Notes: generated by a model from the letters alone, not told the origin. Positions 10,001 through 18,764 are shown, numbered from the stretch's first letter. The stretch: DNA of 64,000 nucleotides from Aequorivita vladivostokensis (GCF_000952855.1 NZ_JSVU01000004.1:310001-374000); one strand, 5' to 3'. Numbers and translations are program-made.

Positions 10001-10417
10001 GATTACGTAAACAATATTACCGAAAGGCTCAATCTGTACACCAAATTGAACGAGCTGAAAAACGAGACCGAACTCCAAAAATTTGAAAAGGAACTGCTGG
10101 ACCGTTTTGGGGAAATGCCAAAACAGGCCGAAGATTTATTGAACAGCGTTCGAATAAAATGGATTGCCATTTCAATGGGTCTTGAACGCCTTGTGATGAA
10201 ACAGAAAAAAATGGTCGGTTATTTTGTGGCAGACCAGCAGAGTGCATTTTACCAAAGCGCAGCTTTTACCAAAGTGCTGCAATATGTACAAAGCCATCCA
10301 CAAAAAGTAACGATGAAGGAAAAACAAACCCGAAATGGCTTGCGGTTGTTGCTTACTTTTGAAGGTATTTCTTTTGTTGACAAAGCGCTTCGGGCTTTGG
10401 AGCCCTTTAGCGAATAA
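7076..10417 (+). CDS. mfd: Transcription-repair coupling factor Mfd
   Basis: This 1113-aa translocase removes RNA polymerase stalled at DNA lesions and recruits UvrA. In order it has a UvrB-like N-terminal region (GSYRRPYQIEETDNAN, then RGGILDVFSF), a RNA-polymerase-interacting CarD-like domain starting near residue 430 (EVGDYVTHIDHGIGKFGG), and an SF2 helicase core. The core has Walker A GDVGFGKTEVA near 582, DEEQKFGV near 682, TATPIPRTL, ESGLDVPNANT and QMRGRVGRS. A TRCF C-terminal domain follows. Length and architecture match the family. It is divergent from the flavoprotein gene. Confidence 0.97.
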   Translation: MSKTLVTSLYSRSSQTRKLGETIASSENKIQVSGLVGSSLSLVIAETFSTSELPFLLIFNDKEEAAYHLNDLENLLGDQNVLFYPGSYRRPYQIEETDNANVLLRSEVLNRINSRKKPALIVTYPEALFEKVVTRKELERNTLKIAVNDQLSIDFVNEVLFEYRFKRTDFVTEPGEFSVRGGILDVFSFSNDEPYRIEFFGDEVDSIRTFDVETQLSLEQVKKVAIIPNVENKMVDENRESFLKYIASKTVVFLKNEELFSSAIDNLFKKATEAFNAIDSEIKRAKPSELFCTSELLKVQLNEFTTVHLKNSSISDSISISFSTKPQPSFNKQFNLLIENLNENSEKGYKNYIFCSSEQQAKRFHDIFEDAQQNVEQFETIVFPLFQGFIDDDLKIVCYTDHQIFERYHKFQLKNGYAKKQAITLKEITNLEVGDYVTHIDHGIGKFGGLQKIEVEGKMQEAIKLFYGERDILYLSIHSLHKISKYNGKDGKEPKIYKLGSDAWKKLKQKTKTRVKEIAFNLIELYAKRRTLKGFAFDPDSYLQAELESSFIYEDTPDQSTATEDVKKDMENERPMDRLVCGDVGFGKTEVAIRAAFKAVDNGKQVAVLVPTTILAFQHFKTFSERLADMPVKVDYLNRFRTAKERKTVLEELKNGKLDIVIGTHQLVNKSVEFKDLGLLIIDEEQKFGVAAKDKLKTIKENVDTLTLTATPIPRTLQFSLMAARDLSVITTPPPNRYPVETHVIRFGEESIRDAVRYEISRGGQVFFVHNRIENIKEVAGMLQRLVPDAKIGIGHGQMDGKKLEDLMLRFMNNEFDVLVSTTIIESGLDVPNANTIFINNANNFGLSDLHQMRGRVGRSNKKAFCYFITPEYSAMTDEARKRITALEQFSELGSGINIAMKDLEIRGAGDLLGGEQSGFINEIGFETYQKILSEAIEELKEKEFKNLYEETEGPKKNFVKEMTIDTDFELLFPDDYVNNITERLNLYTKLNELKNETELQKFEKELLDRFGEMPKQAEDLLNSVRIKWIAISMGLERLVMKQKKMVGYFVADQQSAFYQSAAFTKVLQYVQSHPQKVTMKEKQTRNGLRLLLTFEGISFVDKALRALEPFSE

Positions 10418-10521
10418 CCCCTTTAAAATCAACGAATGTCGGGTAAATGTCGGGTGAAATTCACTTGAAAATATTGCACTATCTTTACTGCCATCGTACT
10501 ATTGCTTCATAAATTTTTAGA

Positions 10522-10583
10522 AAATGAAACATCCGCTAATTTTTTCTAATCAACGACAAAATATCTAATAGGATGTTCCATTT
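10522..10583. promoter_or_regulatory. Long inverted repeat upstream of an XRE-type regulator
   Basis: Arms 10522-10534 (AAATGAAACATCC) and 10571-10583 (GGATGTTCCATTT) are inverted complements at 12 of 13 positions, separated by 36 bp. The second arm ends 29 bp before the start codon of the helix-turn-helix gene at 10613. It could be a paired operator used for autoregulation or an RNA stem. The spacer 10418-10612 otherwise shows only a possible TATCTTTA -7 element at 10480-10487. Confidence 0.4.
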
Positions 10584-10612
10584 GACTTTTTAGAAACAAA
10601 TATAATAGACAA

Positions 10613-11425
10613 ATGAAACAACCAGAACTCGGTCGAAAAATTTTAGAACTTAGAAAACAAAAAGGATTAACACAGGAAGAACTTGTTGAGCAATGCAACA
10701 TTAATGTGCGGACCATTCAACGTATTGAAGCTGGCGAAGTTACTCCCCGAAGTTTTACGTTGAAAACGATTTTAAATGTTTTGGGCGAAGATTTGAAAAA
10801 CTTGCAAGAATCCGAAACTTCCCCTTTTGAAAATTTCAATTTAAAAGATATTGGCTTTTCTATTTTTTACATAAAATTGGCATGGATTTGCGGGATAATT
10901 TATTTTCTGTCAGGCTTTGTGGAATTTGCCGTGGACTATGCCCGATTTCAGGAAGATGAATTGATAATTCCAAAAGCCGCATATATCAGTATGAAATTTA
11001 TTGTAATGCTTGCCTATATTTATTTCCTATGGGGTTTTGTTTTGAGCGGCAAAATTTTCAATAATTATTTGTTGAAAATAGGTGCTTTCTTTTTAATTGG
11101 TACAACCGTTTTATTTTACGGGTACGATATGGCTTCACTCTACTTTGAACCATTTTACACCGAATATGTTATAACTATACAATCTATTTTCTTTGGAATT
11201 GGCAGTATTATTTTTGGCTTGGCCGTGATGCGATTGGAAAATCCCTTTGGTAAGATCCCGGGAATAGCCGGTGGTTTTGAAGTTGTGAGCGGAATCCTAT
11301 TTGTTATAGTTTTTATGGGATGGCTGGGGCTTGCCTTTTTAATTCCTGCTATGATTTTACAGATAATTTTGCTCTATAAAATTGAGGAGTTTTTGAAAAG
11401 TGAAGGCACGAAAGAAATAACGTGA
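10613..11425 (+). CDS. XRE-family HTH regulator with C-terminal membrane domain
   Basis: This 270-aa protein has an HTH_3 domain in residues 5-65 (LRKQKGLTQEELVEQCNINVRTIQRIEAGEVTPR). A segment of five to six predicted transmembrane helices follows, from about residue 90 to 260. Such HTH-membrane fusions occur in Bacteroidota and are presumed membrane-tethered regulators; the signal and targets are unknown. A long inverted repeat just upstream may be its own operator. It stands alone, facing the convergent yraN gene across two hairpin repeats. Confidence 0.8.
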   Translation: MKQPELGRKILELRKQKGLTQEELVEQCNINVRTIQRIEAGEVTPRSFTLKTILNVLGEDLKNLQESETSPFENFNLKDIGFSIFYIKLAWICGIIYFLSGFVEFAVDYARFQEDELIIPKAAYISMKFIVMLAYIYFLWGFVLSGKIFNNYLLKIGAFFLIGTTVLFYGYDMASLYFEPFYTEYVITIQSIFFGIGSIIFGLAVMRLENPFGKIPGIAGGFEVVSGILFVIVFMGWLGLAFLIPAMILQIILLYKIEEFLKSEGTKEIT

Positions 11426-11467
11426 TTTAGACTTTTGAAGAGATTTCTTCGGCGGATAAAGCGCATT

Positions 11468-11544
11468 AACTTTGACAAAGTTTAAAACTTTGTCAAAGTT
11501 GGGTTACGAACAAAACCCAATGGTTTTTGAAACCTTTGGGGTTT
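11468..11544. repeat. Two adjacent palindromic repeats between convergent genes
   Basis: At 11468-11500 two 15-bp palindromes (AACTTTGACAAAGTT and AACTTTGTCAAAGTT) sit side by side, and together they also form a perfect 16-bp inverted repeat around 11484. At 11513-11544 a second hairpin has arms AAACCCAATGGTTT and AAACCTTTGGGGTTT. Neither has a clear T tract, so they look more like dispersed repeats than simple terminators, although they lie between two convergent genes and could stop transcription both ways. Confidence 0.7.
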
Positions 11545-11553
11545 GAATCAGGA

Positions 11554-11916
11554 TTAAAAATGATAAAAGGCATTTTCAAAATGCTCCAGCTTTTCTGCTT
11601 TTTGGTTTTTTAGAATAGCAATTATATCAAACCGTACTTCCACATTTAGCTCGTTTGAAACGATATATTCATTGGCGGCCTTTACCAAAAGTTTGATTTT
11701 TGAAGGAGTTACAAAACTCTGTGGATCGCCAAAGAAATCGCTGTTACGGGTTTTTACCTCAACGATGACAACCGTGCCTTCTTCCTTTTGGGCGATGATA
11801 TCTATTTCCGCTTTATCAAAATAAAAGTTTCGGCGCAGGATTTTATAACCGTTGCGAAGCAAATATTGCGCGGCTATTTCTTCCCCTATTTTTCCGAGTT
11901 CGTTGTGTGAGGCCAT
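11554..11916 (-). CDS. YraN family (UPF0102) nuclease-like protein
   Basis: This 120-aa protein matches UPF0102/YraN across its length: GKIGEEIAAQYL near the N terminus, then RRNFYFDKAEIDIIA and VVIVEVKTR. The E...D...EVK pattern is the PD-(D/E)XK-like core of this Holliday-junction-resolvase-related family. The function of most members is not known. It starts 6 bp after the LD-carboxypeptidase on the same strand, so the two form an operon. Confidence 0.93.
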   Translation of the reverse strand: MASHNELGKIGEEIAAQYLLRNGYKILRRNFYFDKAEIDIIAQKEEGTVVIVEVKTRNSDFFGDPQSFVTPSKIKLLVKAANEYIVSNELNVEVRFDIIAILKNQKAEKLEHFENAFYHF

Positions 11917-11922
11917 TTTGAT

Positions 11923-12858
11923 TTACGATTTATGATTGCCGATATACGATTTTCTTGAGGTTGAAAATTGAATATTGATAGTTGAAGATTGAACATTTAT
12001 TTCAACTTCCCTTCCTAAAATCAATGCCCGATTATCCGCGATATGCCCTGCGGGAAAATTTAAAATCACTGGATAATTGTATTCTTTCACCAAATCCGCG
12101 ATTATTTCCTCAGCGGTTTTTCCGAAGTAAACCTTGTTGTCCTTCATCTCCGTCATTCCTCCAATGATAAGGGCTTTCAGATTTTTGAGGTAACCACTGC
12201 GCTTTAAATTCATCATCATTCTATCCACGTGATAAAGCATTTCGTCCAAGTCTTCAATAAAAAGGATTTTGCCATCGGTGTTCATTTCCGAAGCACTTCC
12301 GACAAGCGAATATAAAACCGAGAGGTTGCCGCCAATTAATACACCTTTCAAAATTCCGAGCGGAGCGACGGAATCTGCCCGTTTCATTTCAATACTATAT
12401 GCTTCCCCAAACAAAACTGTCCGAATGGATTCCCTGGCTTCCTCTGTTTTATTTTCAATCTCCAAACACATCTGCGCGTGCAACGTTTCAATTCCAAAAT
12501 TGTGGAGGTGCGAGTGCAAAACCGTAACATCGCTGTAGCCAACAATCCATTTTGGGGTTTTTTTGAAAGCCGAAAAGTCAAGTTTATCGATAATCCTCAC
12601 CGTGCCATAACCCCCGCGGGCGCACCAAATGGCTTTCACTTTTGGGTCGTCCAGCATTTGTTGGAAATCTGAAGCGCGCAATTCGTCACTACCTGCAAAC
12701 TGGTTTTCCTCGGCGCCGATGGTTTTTCCCAAAACAGCTTTCAATCCCCATTTTTCAAGTAATTTAAGCGCGGGCGTTAGTTCTTCTTTTGAAATTTTCC
12801 GCGCGGTGGAAACTATGCCAACCGTATCGCCCTTTTGAAGTTTATTTGGAGTAATCAT
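11923..12858 (-). CDS. LD-carboxypeptidase (peptidase family S66)
   Basis: This 311-aa serine peptidase of the LdcA/MccF family should trim the terminal D-amino acid from murein tetrapeptides during peptidoglycan recycling in the cytoplasm. The S66 triad is visible: Ser in GYSDVT, Glu in FIEDLDE and His in PAGHIADN. The start at 12858 gives the family-typical MITPNKLQKGDTVGIVS; the six-codon longer ORF start adds nothing conserved. The last 25 residues or so are rich in N, S and I, and encoded by low-complexity DNA unlike the rest, so they look like a readthrough extension. It is the first gene of an operon with yraN. Confidence 0.92.
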   Translation of the reverse strand: MITPNKLQKGDTVGIVSTARKISKEELTPALKLLEKWGLKAVLGKTIGAEENQFAGSDELRASDFQQMLDDPKVKAIWCARGGYGTVRIIDKLDFSAFKKTPKWIVGYSDVTVLHSHLHNFGIETLHAQMCLEIENKTEEARESIRTVLFGEAYSIEMKRADSVAPLGILKGVLIGGNLSVLYSLVGSASEMNTDGKILFIEDLDEMLYHVDRMMMNLKRSGYLKNLKALIIGGMTEMKDNKVYFGKTAEEIIADLVKEYNYPVILNFPAGHIADNRALILGREVEINVQSSTINIQFSTSRKSYIGNHKS

Positions 12859-12908
12859 GGATTTATTTAAGACCACAAATTACTACATTTATACGTACTT
12901 TTGTGCCT

Positions 12909-12928
12909 GCCTGCCCATTTTGGCAGGC
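12909..12928 (+). promoter_or_regulatory. Hairpin in the metG leader, behind a TAnnTTTG element
   Basis: GCCTGCC at 12909-12915 and GGCAGGC at 12922-12928 form a perfect 7-bp stem with a six-base loop. A TACTTTTG element (TAnnTTTG) lies at 12896-12903, so transcription would begin close to the stem and put the hairpin at the mRNA 5' end. The ATG is 14 bp downstream. The arms also resemble a CCTGCC/GGCAGG repeat common in flavobacterial spacers. Confidence 0.45.
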
Positions 12929-12942
12929 TTTCAAAAAAAATT

Positions 12943-15111
12943 ATGGACCAGAATTCAAACAGTTCCGCCACGGCGGATAGATATACAATTACCGCTGCAT
13001 TGCCTTATACAAACGGCCCTGTTCACATTGGCCATTTAGCGGGTGTTTATGTGCCAGCCGATATTTATGCGCGATACCAAAGGCTTCAAAACAAAGACGT
13101 GGCTTTTATTTGCGGCAGCGACGAGCACGGGGTGCCAATTACCATTAAAGCAAAAAAAGAAGGAATTACACCCCAGCAAGTAGTGGATAAATATCACGCC
13201 ATTATCAAAAAATCTTTTGAAGATTTCGGGATTTCCTTTGATAACTATTCGCGTACTTCTGCGGAAATCCATCATAAAACAGCTTCAGAATTTTTCAAAA
13301 AATTATATGAAGAAGGAAAATTTACTGAAGAAGTTACCGAACAATTATACGATGAAGAAGCCAATCAGTTTTTAGCAGACCGATATATCACAGGAACCTG
13401 TCCAAAATGTGGCAATGAGGAAGCCTATGGCGACCAATGTGAAAAATGTGGTTCAAGTTTAAATGCTACAGAATTAATTAATCCGAAAAGTGCCATTTCG
13501 GGAAATGTACCTATTCTAAAAGAAACAAAGCATTGGTTTTTGCCTTTAAACGAATATGAAGATTTTCTAAAAAAATGGATACTCGTTGACCATAAAAAGG
13601 ATTGGAAAACCAACGTTTACGGCCAATGCAAAAGCTGGATCGACGACGGTTTGCGTCCGCGTGCCGTTACCCGCGATCTCGATTGGGGCATTCCCGTTCC
13701 GGTGGAAGGAGCAGACGGAAAAGTGCTTTACGTTTGGTTTGATGCGCCCATCGGTTATATTTCCTCAACAAAGGAATGGGCGGAAAGAGAAGGCAAAAAT
13801 TGGGAAGATTATTGGAAAGATGAAAACACCAAACTCCTTCATTTTATAGGGAAAGACAACATTGTTTTCCATTGCATTATTTTCCCTGCAATGCTGAAAG
13901 CGGAGGGAAGTTATATTTTACCGAACAACGTTCCCGCGAATGAATTTTTAAATCTTGAAGGCAACAAAATTTCGACTAGTAAAAATTGGGCGGTTTGGCT
14001 GCACGAATATTTGGAAGATTTTCCTAATCAGCAAGATGTTTTGCGTTATACATTAACTTCGAACGCTCCAGAAACAAAGGATAACGATTTTACATGGGCA
14101 GATTTTCAAGCTCGAAATAATAACGAATTGGTTGCCATCTTCGGAAATTTCATCAACCGCGTAATAGTTTTGACCGATAAATATTACGACGGAATTATTC
14201 CCGAACCTGCAACTTTTTCAGAAATTGACGAACAGACTTTAAACGAATTAAAAGCCTATCCCGCTGTGATTGCGAGTTCAATTGAGCGCTACCGTTTTCG
14301 CGAAGCGCAGGCAGAATTAATGAACGTGGCCCGCCTCGGGAACAAATATTTAGCCGACGAGGAACCGTGGAAAACCATAAAAACCGACGAGGAACGCACC
14401 AAAACCGTAATGTATGTTGCACTGCAAATTGCATCGGCTTTGGCAATATTAAGTGAACCGTTTTTGCCGTTTACTTCGGAAAAGTTGAAAAATATGTTGA
14501 ATTTCCAAGCCTTAAAAATACAACCTACGTGGAAAAATATAGCCACACTTTCTCTCCCTTCGGGGGAGATGCCTTTAGGCAGAGGGGGGCATAAAATTGG
14601 AAAGGCCGAATTGCTTTTCAGCAAAATAGAAGATGAGCAGATTGAAGCACAATTAGAAAAATTGAAACAAACCAAAATGGATAATAAAGTAGAAAAAGAA
14701 CAAGTTGCTCCGACTGAAATTTCGCAAAGCAAGGGGCAGATTCCTTCGGCTGAAAAAGCCTCGGAATTAGCCTCGCAGAAGGCAACAATCCAATACGACG
14801 ATTTTGCAAAACTCGATATGCGCGTTGGAACCATAATTGAAGCCGAAAAAATGCCGAAAGCAGATAAACTTTTGGTGTTGAAAGTTGATACAGGAATTGA
14901 CGTTCGTACCATTGTTTCCGGTATTGCGGAAAGTTTTAAACCAGAGGAAATCATCGGCAAAAAAGTTACTGTTTTGGCGAACCTTGCGCCGAGAGCTCTT
15001 CGCGGTGTGGAAAGCCAAGGGATGATTTTAATGACTGAAAATGCTGACGGGAAATTGGTTTTTGTTAACCCTGGGGAAGATGGGGTTGAGAATGGGGCTA
15101 CTATCAACTAA
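12943..15111 (+). CDS. metG: Methionyl-tRNA synthetase
   Basis: This 722-aa class I aminoacyl-tRNA synthetase charges tRNA-Met. It has HIGH in the segment [12 protein letters not shown], a zinc knuckle [18 protein letters not shown], the KMSKS-loop variant KISTS, an anticodon-binding helical domain and a C-terminal EMAPII-like tRNA-binding domain ([15 protein letters not shown]). I start at 12943 ([23 protein letters not shown]); the longer frame begins with a TTG inside the leader hairpin. Residues about 537-549 ([13 protein letters not shown]) are encoded by a double-hairpin repeat and look like an in-frame insertion before the [10 protein letters not shown] segment. A secreted protein and tex follow closely on the same strand. 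Confidence 0.96.
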   Translation: MDQNSNSSATADRYTITAALPYTNGPVHIGHLAGVYVPADIYARYQRLQNKDVAFICGSDEHGVPITIKAKKEGITPQQVVDKYHAIIKKSFEDFGISFDNYSRTSAEIHHKTASEFFKKLYEEGKFTEEVTEQLYDEEANQFLADRYITGTCPKCGNEEAYGDQCEKCGSSLNATELINPKSAISGNVPILKETKHWFLPLNEYEDFLKKWILVDHKKDWKTNVYGQCKSWIDDGLRPRAVTRDLDWGIPVPVEGADGKVLYVWFDAPIGYISSTKEWAEREGKNWEDYWKDENTKLLHFIGKDNIVFHCIIFPAMLKAEGSYILPNNVPANEFLNLEGNKISTSKNWAVWLHEYLEDFPNQQDVLRYTLTSNAPETKDNDFTWADFQARNNNELVAIFGNFINRVIVLTDKYYDGIIPEPATFSEIDEQTLNELKAYPAVIASSIERYRFREAQAELMNVARLGNKYLADEEPWKTIKTDEERTKTVMYVALQIASALAILSEPFLPFTSEKLKNMLNFQALKIQPTWKNIATLSLPSGEMPLGRGGHKIGKAELLFSKIEDEQIEAQLEKLKQTKMDNKVEKEQVAPTEISQSKGQIPSAEKASELASQKATIQYDDFAKLDMRVGTIIEAEKMPKADKLLVLKVDTGIDVRTIVSGIAESFKPEEIIGKKVTVLANLAPRALRGVESQGMILMTENADGKLVFVNPGEDGVENGATIN
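14553..14581 (+). repeat. Double-hairpin repeat inside metG
   Basis: TCTCCC (14553-14558) pairs with GGGAGA (14564-14569) across a TTCGG loop. Directly after it TGCC (14570-14573) pairs with GGCA (14578-14581) across TTTA. The sequence stays in frame and encodes part of [13 protein letters not shown] in the linker between the anticodon-binding and C-terminal domains of MetRS. Such back-to-back perfect stems are not expected in coding DNA. Confidence 0.6.
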
Positions 15112-15126
15112 GAATTTTAGCAAGCT

Positions 15127-16596
15127 ATGAAATACATTCTTATCGCATGGGTCATTTTTTCGGCACCTTTAATTGCTCAAAAACAGGTGGTTGAATTAGA
15201 TAATATTACCTATTCAAATTTTATAAAAGAAGAAACAGCTTTTTCACTTTCAAATTCAGAGACAGGTGAATTGGCGCTTGTAATTCCAGATAAAAGAACA
15301 GTTGCGGCATATCTTTTTAATGAAAATTTTGAGCTCACTGACTCAATAACAGCAGAAAGTCTTCGAATAAAATTTAAAGATATTATAGGATATCGCGTTA
15401 CGGGTACGCATTATACTACGCTTTTTGCAACTGAAAATAAGCACTTTCTCGGTGTTGTGGATTTTGATTTTGAGACTGGCAAAACAAGAACAGAACAATT
15501 GGATATAAATCTTAGTTCTGAAGAAGTTCTTGAAACCGTAACCCATAATAATCGGTTTTTTTTGCTTTCAATAAATGATGATTTTGAAGGATTGATTGTG
15601 CGTGAATTAATGGAAAACGGAACACTTCATAAAACTGAATTGAAAATAAACGAGCCGGTTTCCATTAAAGATTTATTAACGCGCCGCAATAAACCTGATG
15701 AGGTAGATAAACGAAAAGGCAGCGTCTTCAATGAACCATTCGTCCCCGAAATTGTTGAAATCGATAATAAAAACCCAAATTCTTTAGAAACAACCTCAAA
15801 ACTCAATAAGCTTTATGCTAAGGATAATAATCTTATTTTAATCTTCGATAATTTTGAAGCCTTTACTTTGGTTTATTTTATTGATTTGTCGGATTTTTCA
15901 GTAACCGAAAAAAGGTTTCCACAAGAAATGGTAGATGGCAAATATTTGGAAAAAAGTAATTCGTTTTTATTTGAGGAAAAACTATTCCAAATTGCCGTTA
16001 GCGATGATAAACTAATTTTAAATATTTCAGACTTTAAAACTGGGGATATTATTAGGTCGTTTCGAGCAACAAAAGAAAGACCCATAAATTTCAAAAACAC
16101 CAATTTAAATCAGAAAAATGGAATGTTTATGGGTATTAATGAGATTAGGTATCTTGATGATACCGCACAGTTTTTACGCAAGGTAAATAATGGTTTGCCT
16201 GGTATTGCAATTACCCAAATTAATAACAATTATCAATTGACCATTGGCGGTACCCAGGTTTTGGGCGGCGGTGGCGGCGGAATGATGATGGCTGGAGGCG
16301 GTGTAGTAGGCGGTGCAGCTGGAGGTATGGTCGTTTCAATTTATTTCAACCCTACCTATTCAAGTTACGGAAGTTATAACAACACGAAATCAATTTATAT
16401 TGAATCTATTTTTGATGCCCAATTTAATCATATTCAAGGTTATCCTCTTGAAAATGTATTCGATAAGGTTAAAGCGTATCAAGATTCTTTCGAAAAAATA
16501 AGTGCCGAAGAAGTTTTTGCGCATAATGGCAAACTTTATTTTGGATATTATAACAAAAAAAGTGAAGTTTATAATATTGTTGAATTTGAGAATTAA
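15127..16596 (+). CDS. Secreted protein of unknown function with a glycine-rich segment
   Basis: This 489-aa protein begins with a signal peptide (MKYILIAWVIFSAPLIAQ), so it is exported to the periplasm or beyond. I recognise no family. The body alternates short beta-like and charged segments, perhaps a propeller-like fold. Residues about 378-400 form a Gly/Met/Ala-rich stretch (GGGGGGMMMAGGG...) that is atypical for its surroundings and may be a flexible or membrane-interacting loop. It starts 15 bp after metG and ends 17 bp before tex, so it is probably co-transcribed with both, without an evident functional link. Confidence 0.8.
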   Translation: MKYILIAWVIFSAPLIAQKQVVELDNITYSNFIKEETAFSLSNSETGELALVIPDKRTVAAYLFNENFELTDSITAESLRIKFKDIIGYRVTGTHYTTLFATENKHFLGVVDFDFETGKTRTEQLDINLSSEEVLETVTHNNRFFLLSINDDFEGLIVRELMENGTLHKTELKINEPVSIKDLLTRRNKPDEVDKRKGSVFNEPFVPEIVEIDNKNPNSLETTSKLNKLYAKDNNLILIFDNFEAFTLVYFIDLSDFSVTEKRFPQEMVDGKYLEKSNSFLFEEKLFQIAVSDDKLILNISDFKTGDIIRSFRATKERPINFKNTNLNQKNGMFMGINEIRYLDDTAQFLRKVNNGLPGIAITQINNNYQLTIGGTQVLGGGGGGMMMAGGGVVGGAAGGMVVSIYFNPTYSSYGSYNNTKSIYIESIFDAQFNHIQGYPLENVFDKVKAYQDSFEKISAEEVFAHNGKLYFGYYNKKSEVYNIVEFEN

Positions 16597-16613
16597 TACT
16601 ATAAAATCTTAGA

Positions 16614-18764
16614 ATGTTGCAATTGCTCAGATTCATAACCTCCCAAACCCAACTCCCCCCAAAAAGCGTTGAGAATACCGTAAAACTTTTAAACGAAGAT
16701 TGCACCATTCCCTTCATTTCCCGATACCGAAAGGAACTAACAGGAAACTTAGATGAGGTTCAAATTGGCGAAATCGTAAAATTCAAGGAACAATTTGAAG
16801 CACTGGAAAAACGAAAAATTGCCATTCTAAAATCCTTGGAAGAGCAGGAAGTTTTATCTGCGGAACTTCGGCAGAAAATTGAAGAAGCAACGGACTTGAT
16901 TGCTTTGGAAGATTTGTATCTGCCCTACAAAAAGAAGCGAAAAACCAAAGCAGATACCGCTCGCGAAAACGGTTTGGAACCCTTGGCCAAAATAATAATG
17001 GCGCAGACCCGAAATATTTCGAGTTCTGAAATTTCTTCACTTGCTTCAAAATACATAAAAGGCGAAATACATTCCGAAGAAGAAGCTTTGGAAGGCGCCC
17101 GCCATATTATTGCCGAATGGATTAATGAGCGAACCGATATCCGGAATATGCTTCGAAATCAATTGGAACGTTTCGCAACCATTTCCACCAAAGTGGTAAA
17201 GAAATTTGAAGATGACGAAAAAGCCCAAAAATTCCGCGATTATTTTGATTGGAACGAAGCGTTAAACAAAATCCCTTCCCACAGATTGTTGGCAATTCTG
17301 CGCGCAACTTCCGAAGGATTTATTCGAATTAAAATAGAAATAGATGATGAAAAAGCAATTTCAAAAATTGAAGAACGCATCGTCAAATCAAACGATGCGG
17401 CTTCAAAACAAATAAAACTCGCTATTGAGGACAGCTACAAACGCCTATTGTTTCCGGCACTTTCCAATGAAATTTTAACTGCCGCAAAAGAAAAAGCGGA
17501 TGAAACCGCCCTCAACGTTTTCGCCAAAAACTTAAAGCAACTTTTATTGGGTTCGCCTTTGGGTGAAAAGCGCGTTTTGGCCATCGACCCAGGTTTTAGA
17601 ACTGGCTGCAAAGTGGTTTGCCTTGATGCGCAAGGAAATTTGCACCACAATGAAACCATTTATCCGCATCCGCCAAAAAACGACACTTCAACCGCGATGA
17701 AAAAGATAAGTTCGCTCGCTGATGCCCATAAAATCGAGGCAATTGCCATTGGCAACGGCACGGCCTCGCGGGAAACGGAGCAATTTATAAAACGAATCCA
17801 ATTCAAAAATGCAATGCAGGTTTTTGTTGTGAGTGAGGCAGGCGCCTCCATTTATTCGGCTTCAAAAATTGCGAGAGATGAATTCCCGAATTACGATGTT
17901 ACGGTTCGCGGTGCAGTTTCCATCGGTCGCCGTTTGCAGGACCCGTTGGCGGAGCTGGTTAAAATTGACGCTAAATCCATCGGCGTTGGGCAATATCAGC
18001 ACGATGTGGACCAGTCAAAACTTAAAAGTTCGCTGGATACAACGGTGGAATTATGTGTAAATGCAGTAGGCGTAAACATAAATACCGCCAGTGTTCCGCT
18101 GCTGAGTTATGTTTCGGGCATCGGTCCAAAACTGGCAGAGAATATTGTGAATTATCGCGAGGAAAACGGCGCATTCAATTCCCGGGAAGAAATAAAAAAT
18201 GTACCGCGTTTGGGCGGAAAAGCCTTTGAGCAGGCCGCTGGATTTCTTCGTATAAAAAATGGAAAAAATCCGTTGGATGATTCTTCGGTGCATCCCGAAA
18301 GCTATAAAGTTGTTTCGAAAATGGCGAAAGATGAAAAGGTGAAAATTTCAGAATTGATAGGAAACAAGGCACTGCTTCAAAAAATAAATCTAGAAAAATA
18401 CATTTCAGAAAAAATAGGTCTTCCAACTTTGAAAGATATTTTAAATGAATTGGAAAAACCTGGATTGGACATTCGTGAAGCAGCGAAAGTGTTCACTTTT
18501 AACCAAAATATTAAAAATATAACCGATTTGCAGGAAGGGCAATTACTTCCCGGAATTGTAAATAACATCACCAATTTTGGGTGCTTTGTAGATATCGGAA
18601 TAAAGGAAAGTGGATTGATTCACGTTTCCAACCTTTCAGATTCTTTTGTAAAGGATGTAAACGAGCACGTTCATTTGCACCAACAAATTGTTGTAAAAGT
18701 GCTTGATGTGGATGTGGAAAGAAAACGCATTCAACTAAAACTTCACCAACTGGATACACGTTAA
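16614..18764 (+). CDS. tex: Tex family RNA-binding transcription accessory protein
   Basis: This 716-aa protein matches Tex throughout. It has an N-terminal helical domain (ISRYRKELTGNLDE), the YLPYKKKRKTKADTARENGLEPLA segment, a YqgF/RNase H-like domain near residue 320 (VLAIDPGFRTGCKV), helix-hairpin-helix motifs (VSGIGPKLAENIVNYREENG) and a C-terminal S1 RNA-binding domain starting near 645 (GIVNNITNFGCFVDIG). Tex/Spt6-like proteins bind nucleic acids and affect transcription; the bacterial role is only partly defined. It is third in a same-strand run with metG. Confidence 0.95.
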   Translation: MLQLLRFITSQTQLPPKSVENTVKLLNEDCTIPFISRYRKELTGNLDEVQIGEIVKFKEQFEALEKRKIAILKSLEEQEVLSAELRQKIEEATDLIALEDLYLPYKKKRKTKADTARENGLEPLAKIIMAQTRNISSSEISSLASKYIKGEIHSEEEALEGARHIIAEWINERTDIRNMLRNQLERFATISTKVVKKFEDDEKAQKFRDYFDWNEALNKIPSHRLLAILRATSEGFIRIKIEIDDEKAISKIEERIVKSNDAASKQIKLAIEDSYKRLLFPALSNEILTAAKEKADETALNVFAKNLKQLLLGSPLGEKRVLAIDPGFRTGCKVVCLDAQGNLHHNETIYPHPPKNDTSTAMKKISSLADAHKIEAIAIGNGTASRETEQFIKRIQFKNAMQVFVVSEAGASIYSASKIARDEFPNYDVTVRGAVSIGRRLQDPLAELVKIDAKSIGVGQYQHDVDQSKLKSSLDTTVELCVNAVGVNINTASVPLLSYVSGIGPKLAENIVNYREENGAFNSREEIKNVPRLGGKAFEQAAGFLRIKNGKNPLDDSSVHPESYKVVSKMAKDEKVKISELIGNKALLQKINLEKYISEKIGLPTLKDILNELEKPGLDIREAAKVFTFNQNIKNITDLQEGQLLPGIVNNITNFGCFVDIGIKESGLIHVSNLSDSFVKDVNEHVHLHQQIVVKVLDVDVERKRIQLKLHQLDTR

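Noticed and set aside
10438-10461. Direct repeat AATGTCGGGT twice after mfd
   Set aside because: Only two short copies, no dyad symmetry and no nearby regulated gene; treated as chance.
11923-12000. Low-complexity 3' end of the LD-carboxypeptidase as a separate gene
   Set aside because: It is continuous with the enzyme frame and has no start or domain of its own.
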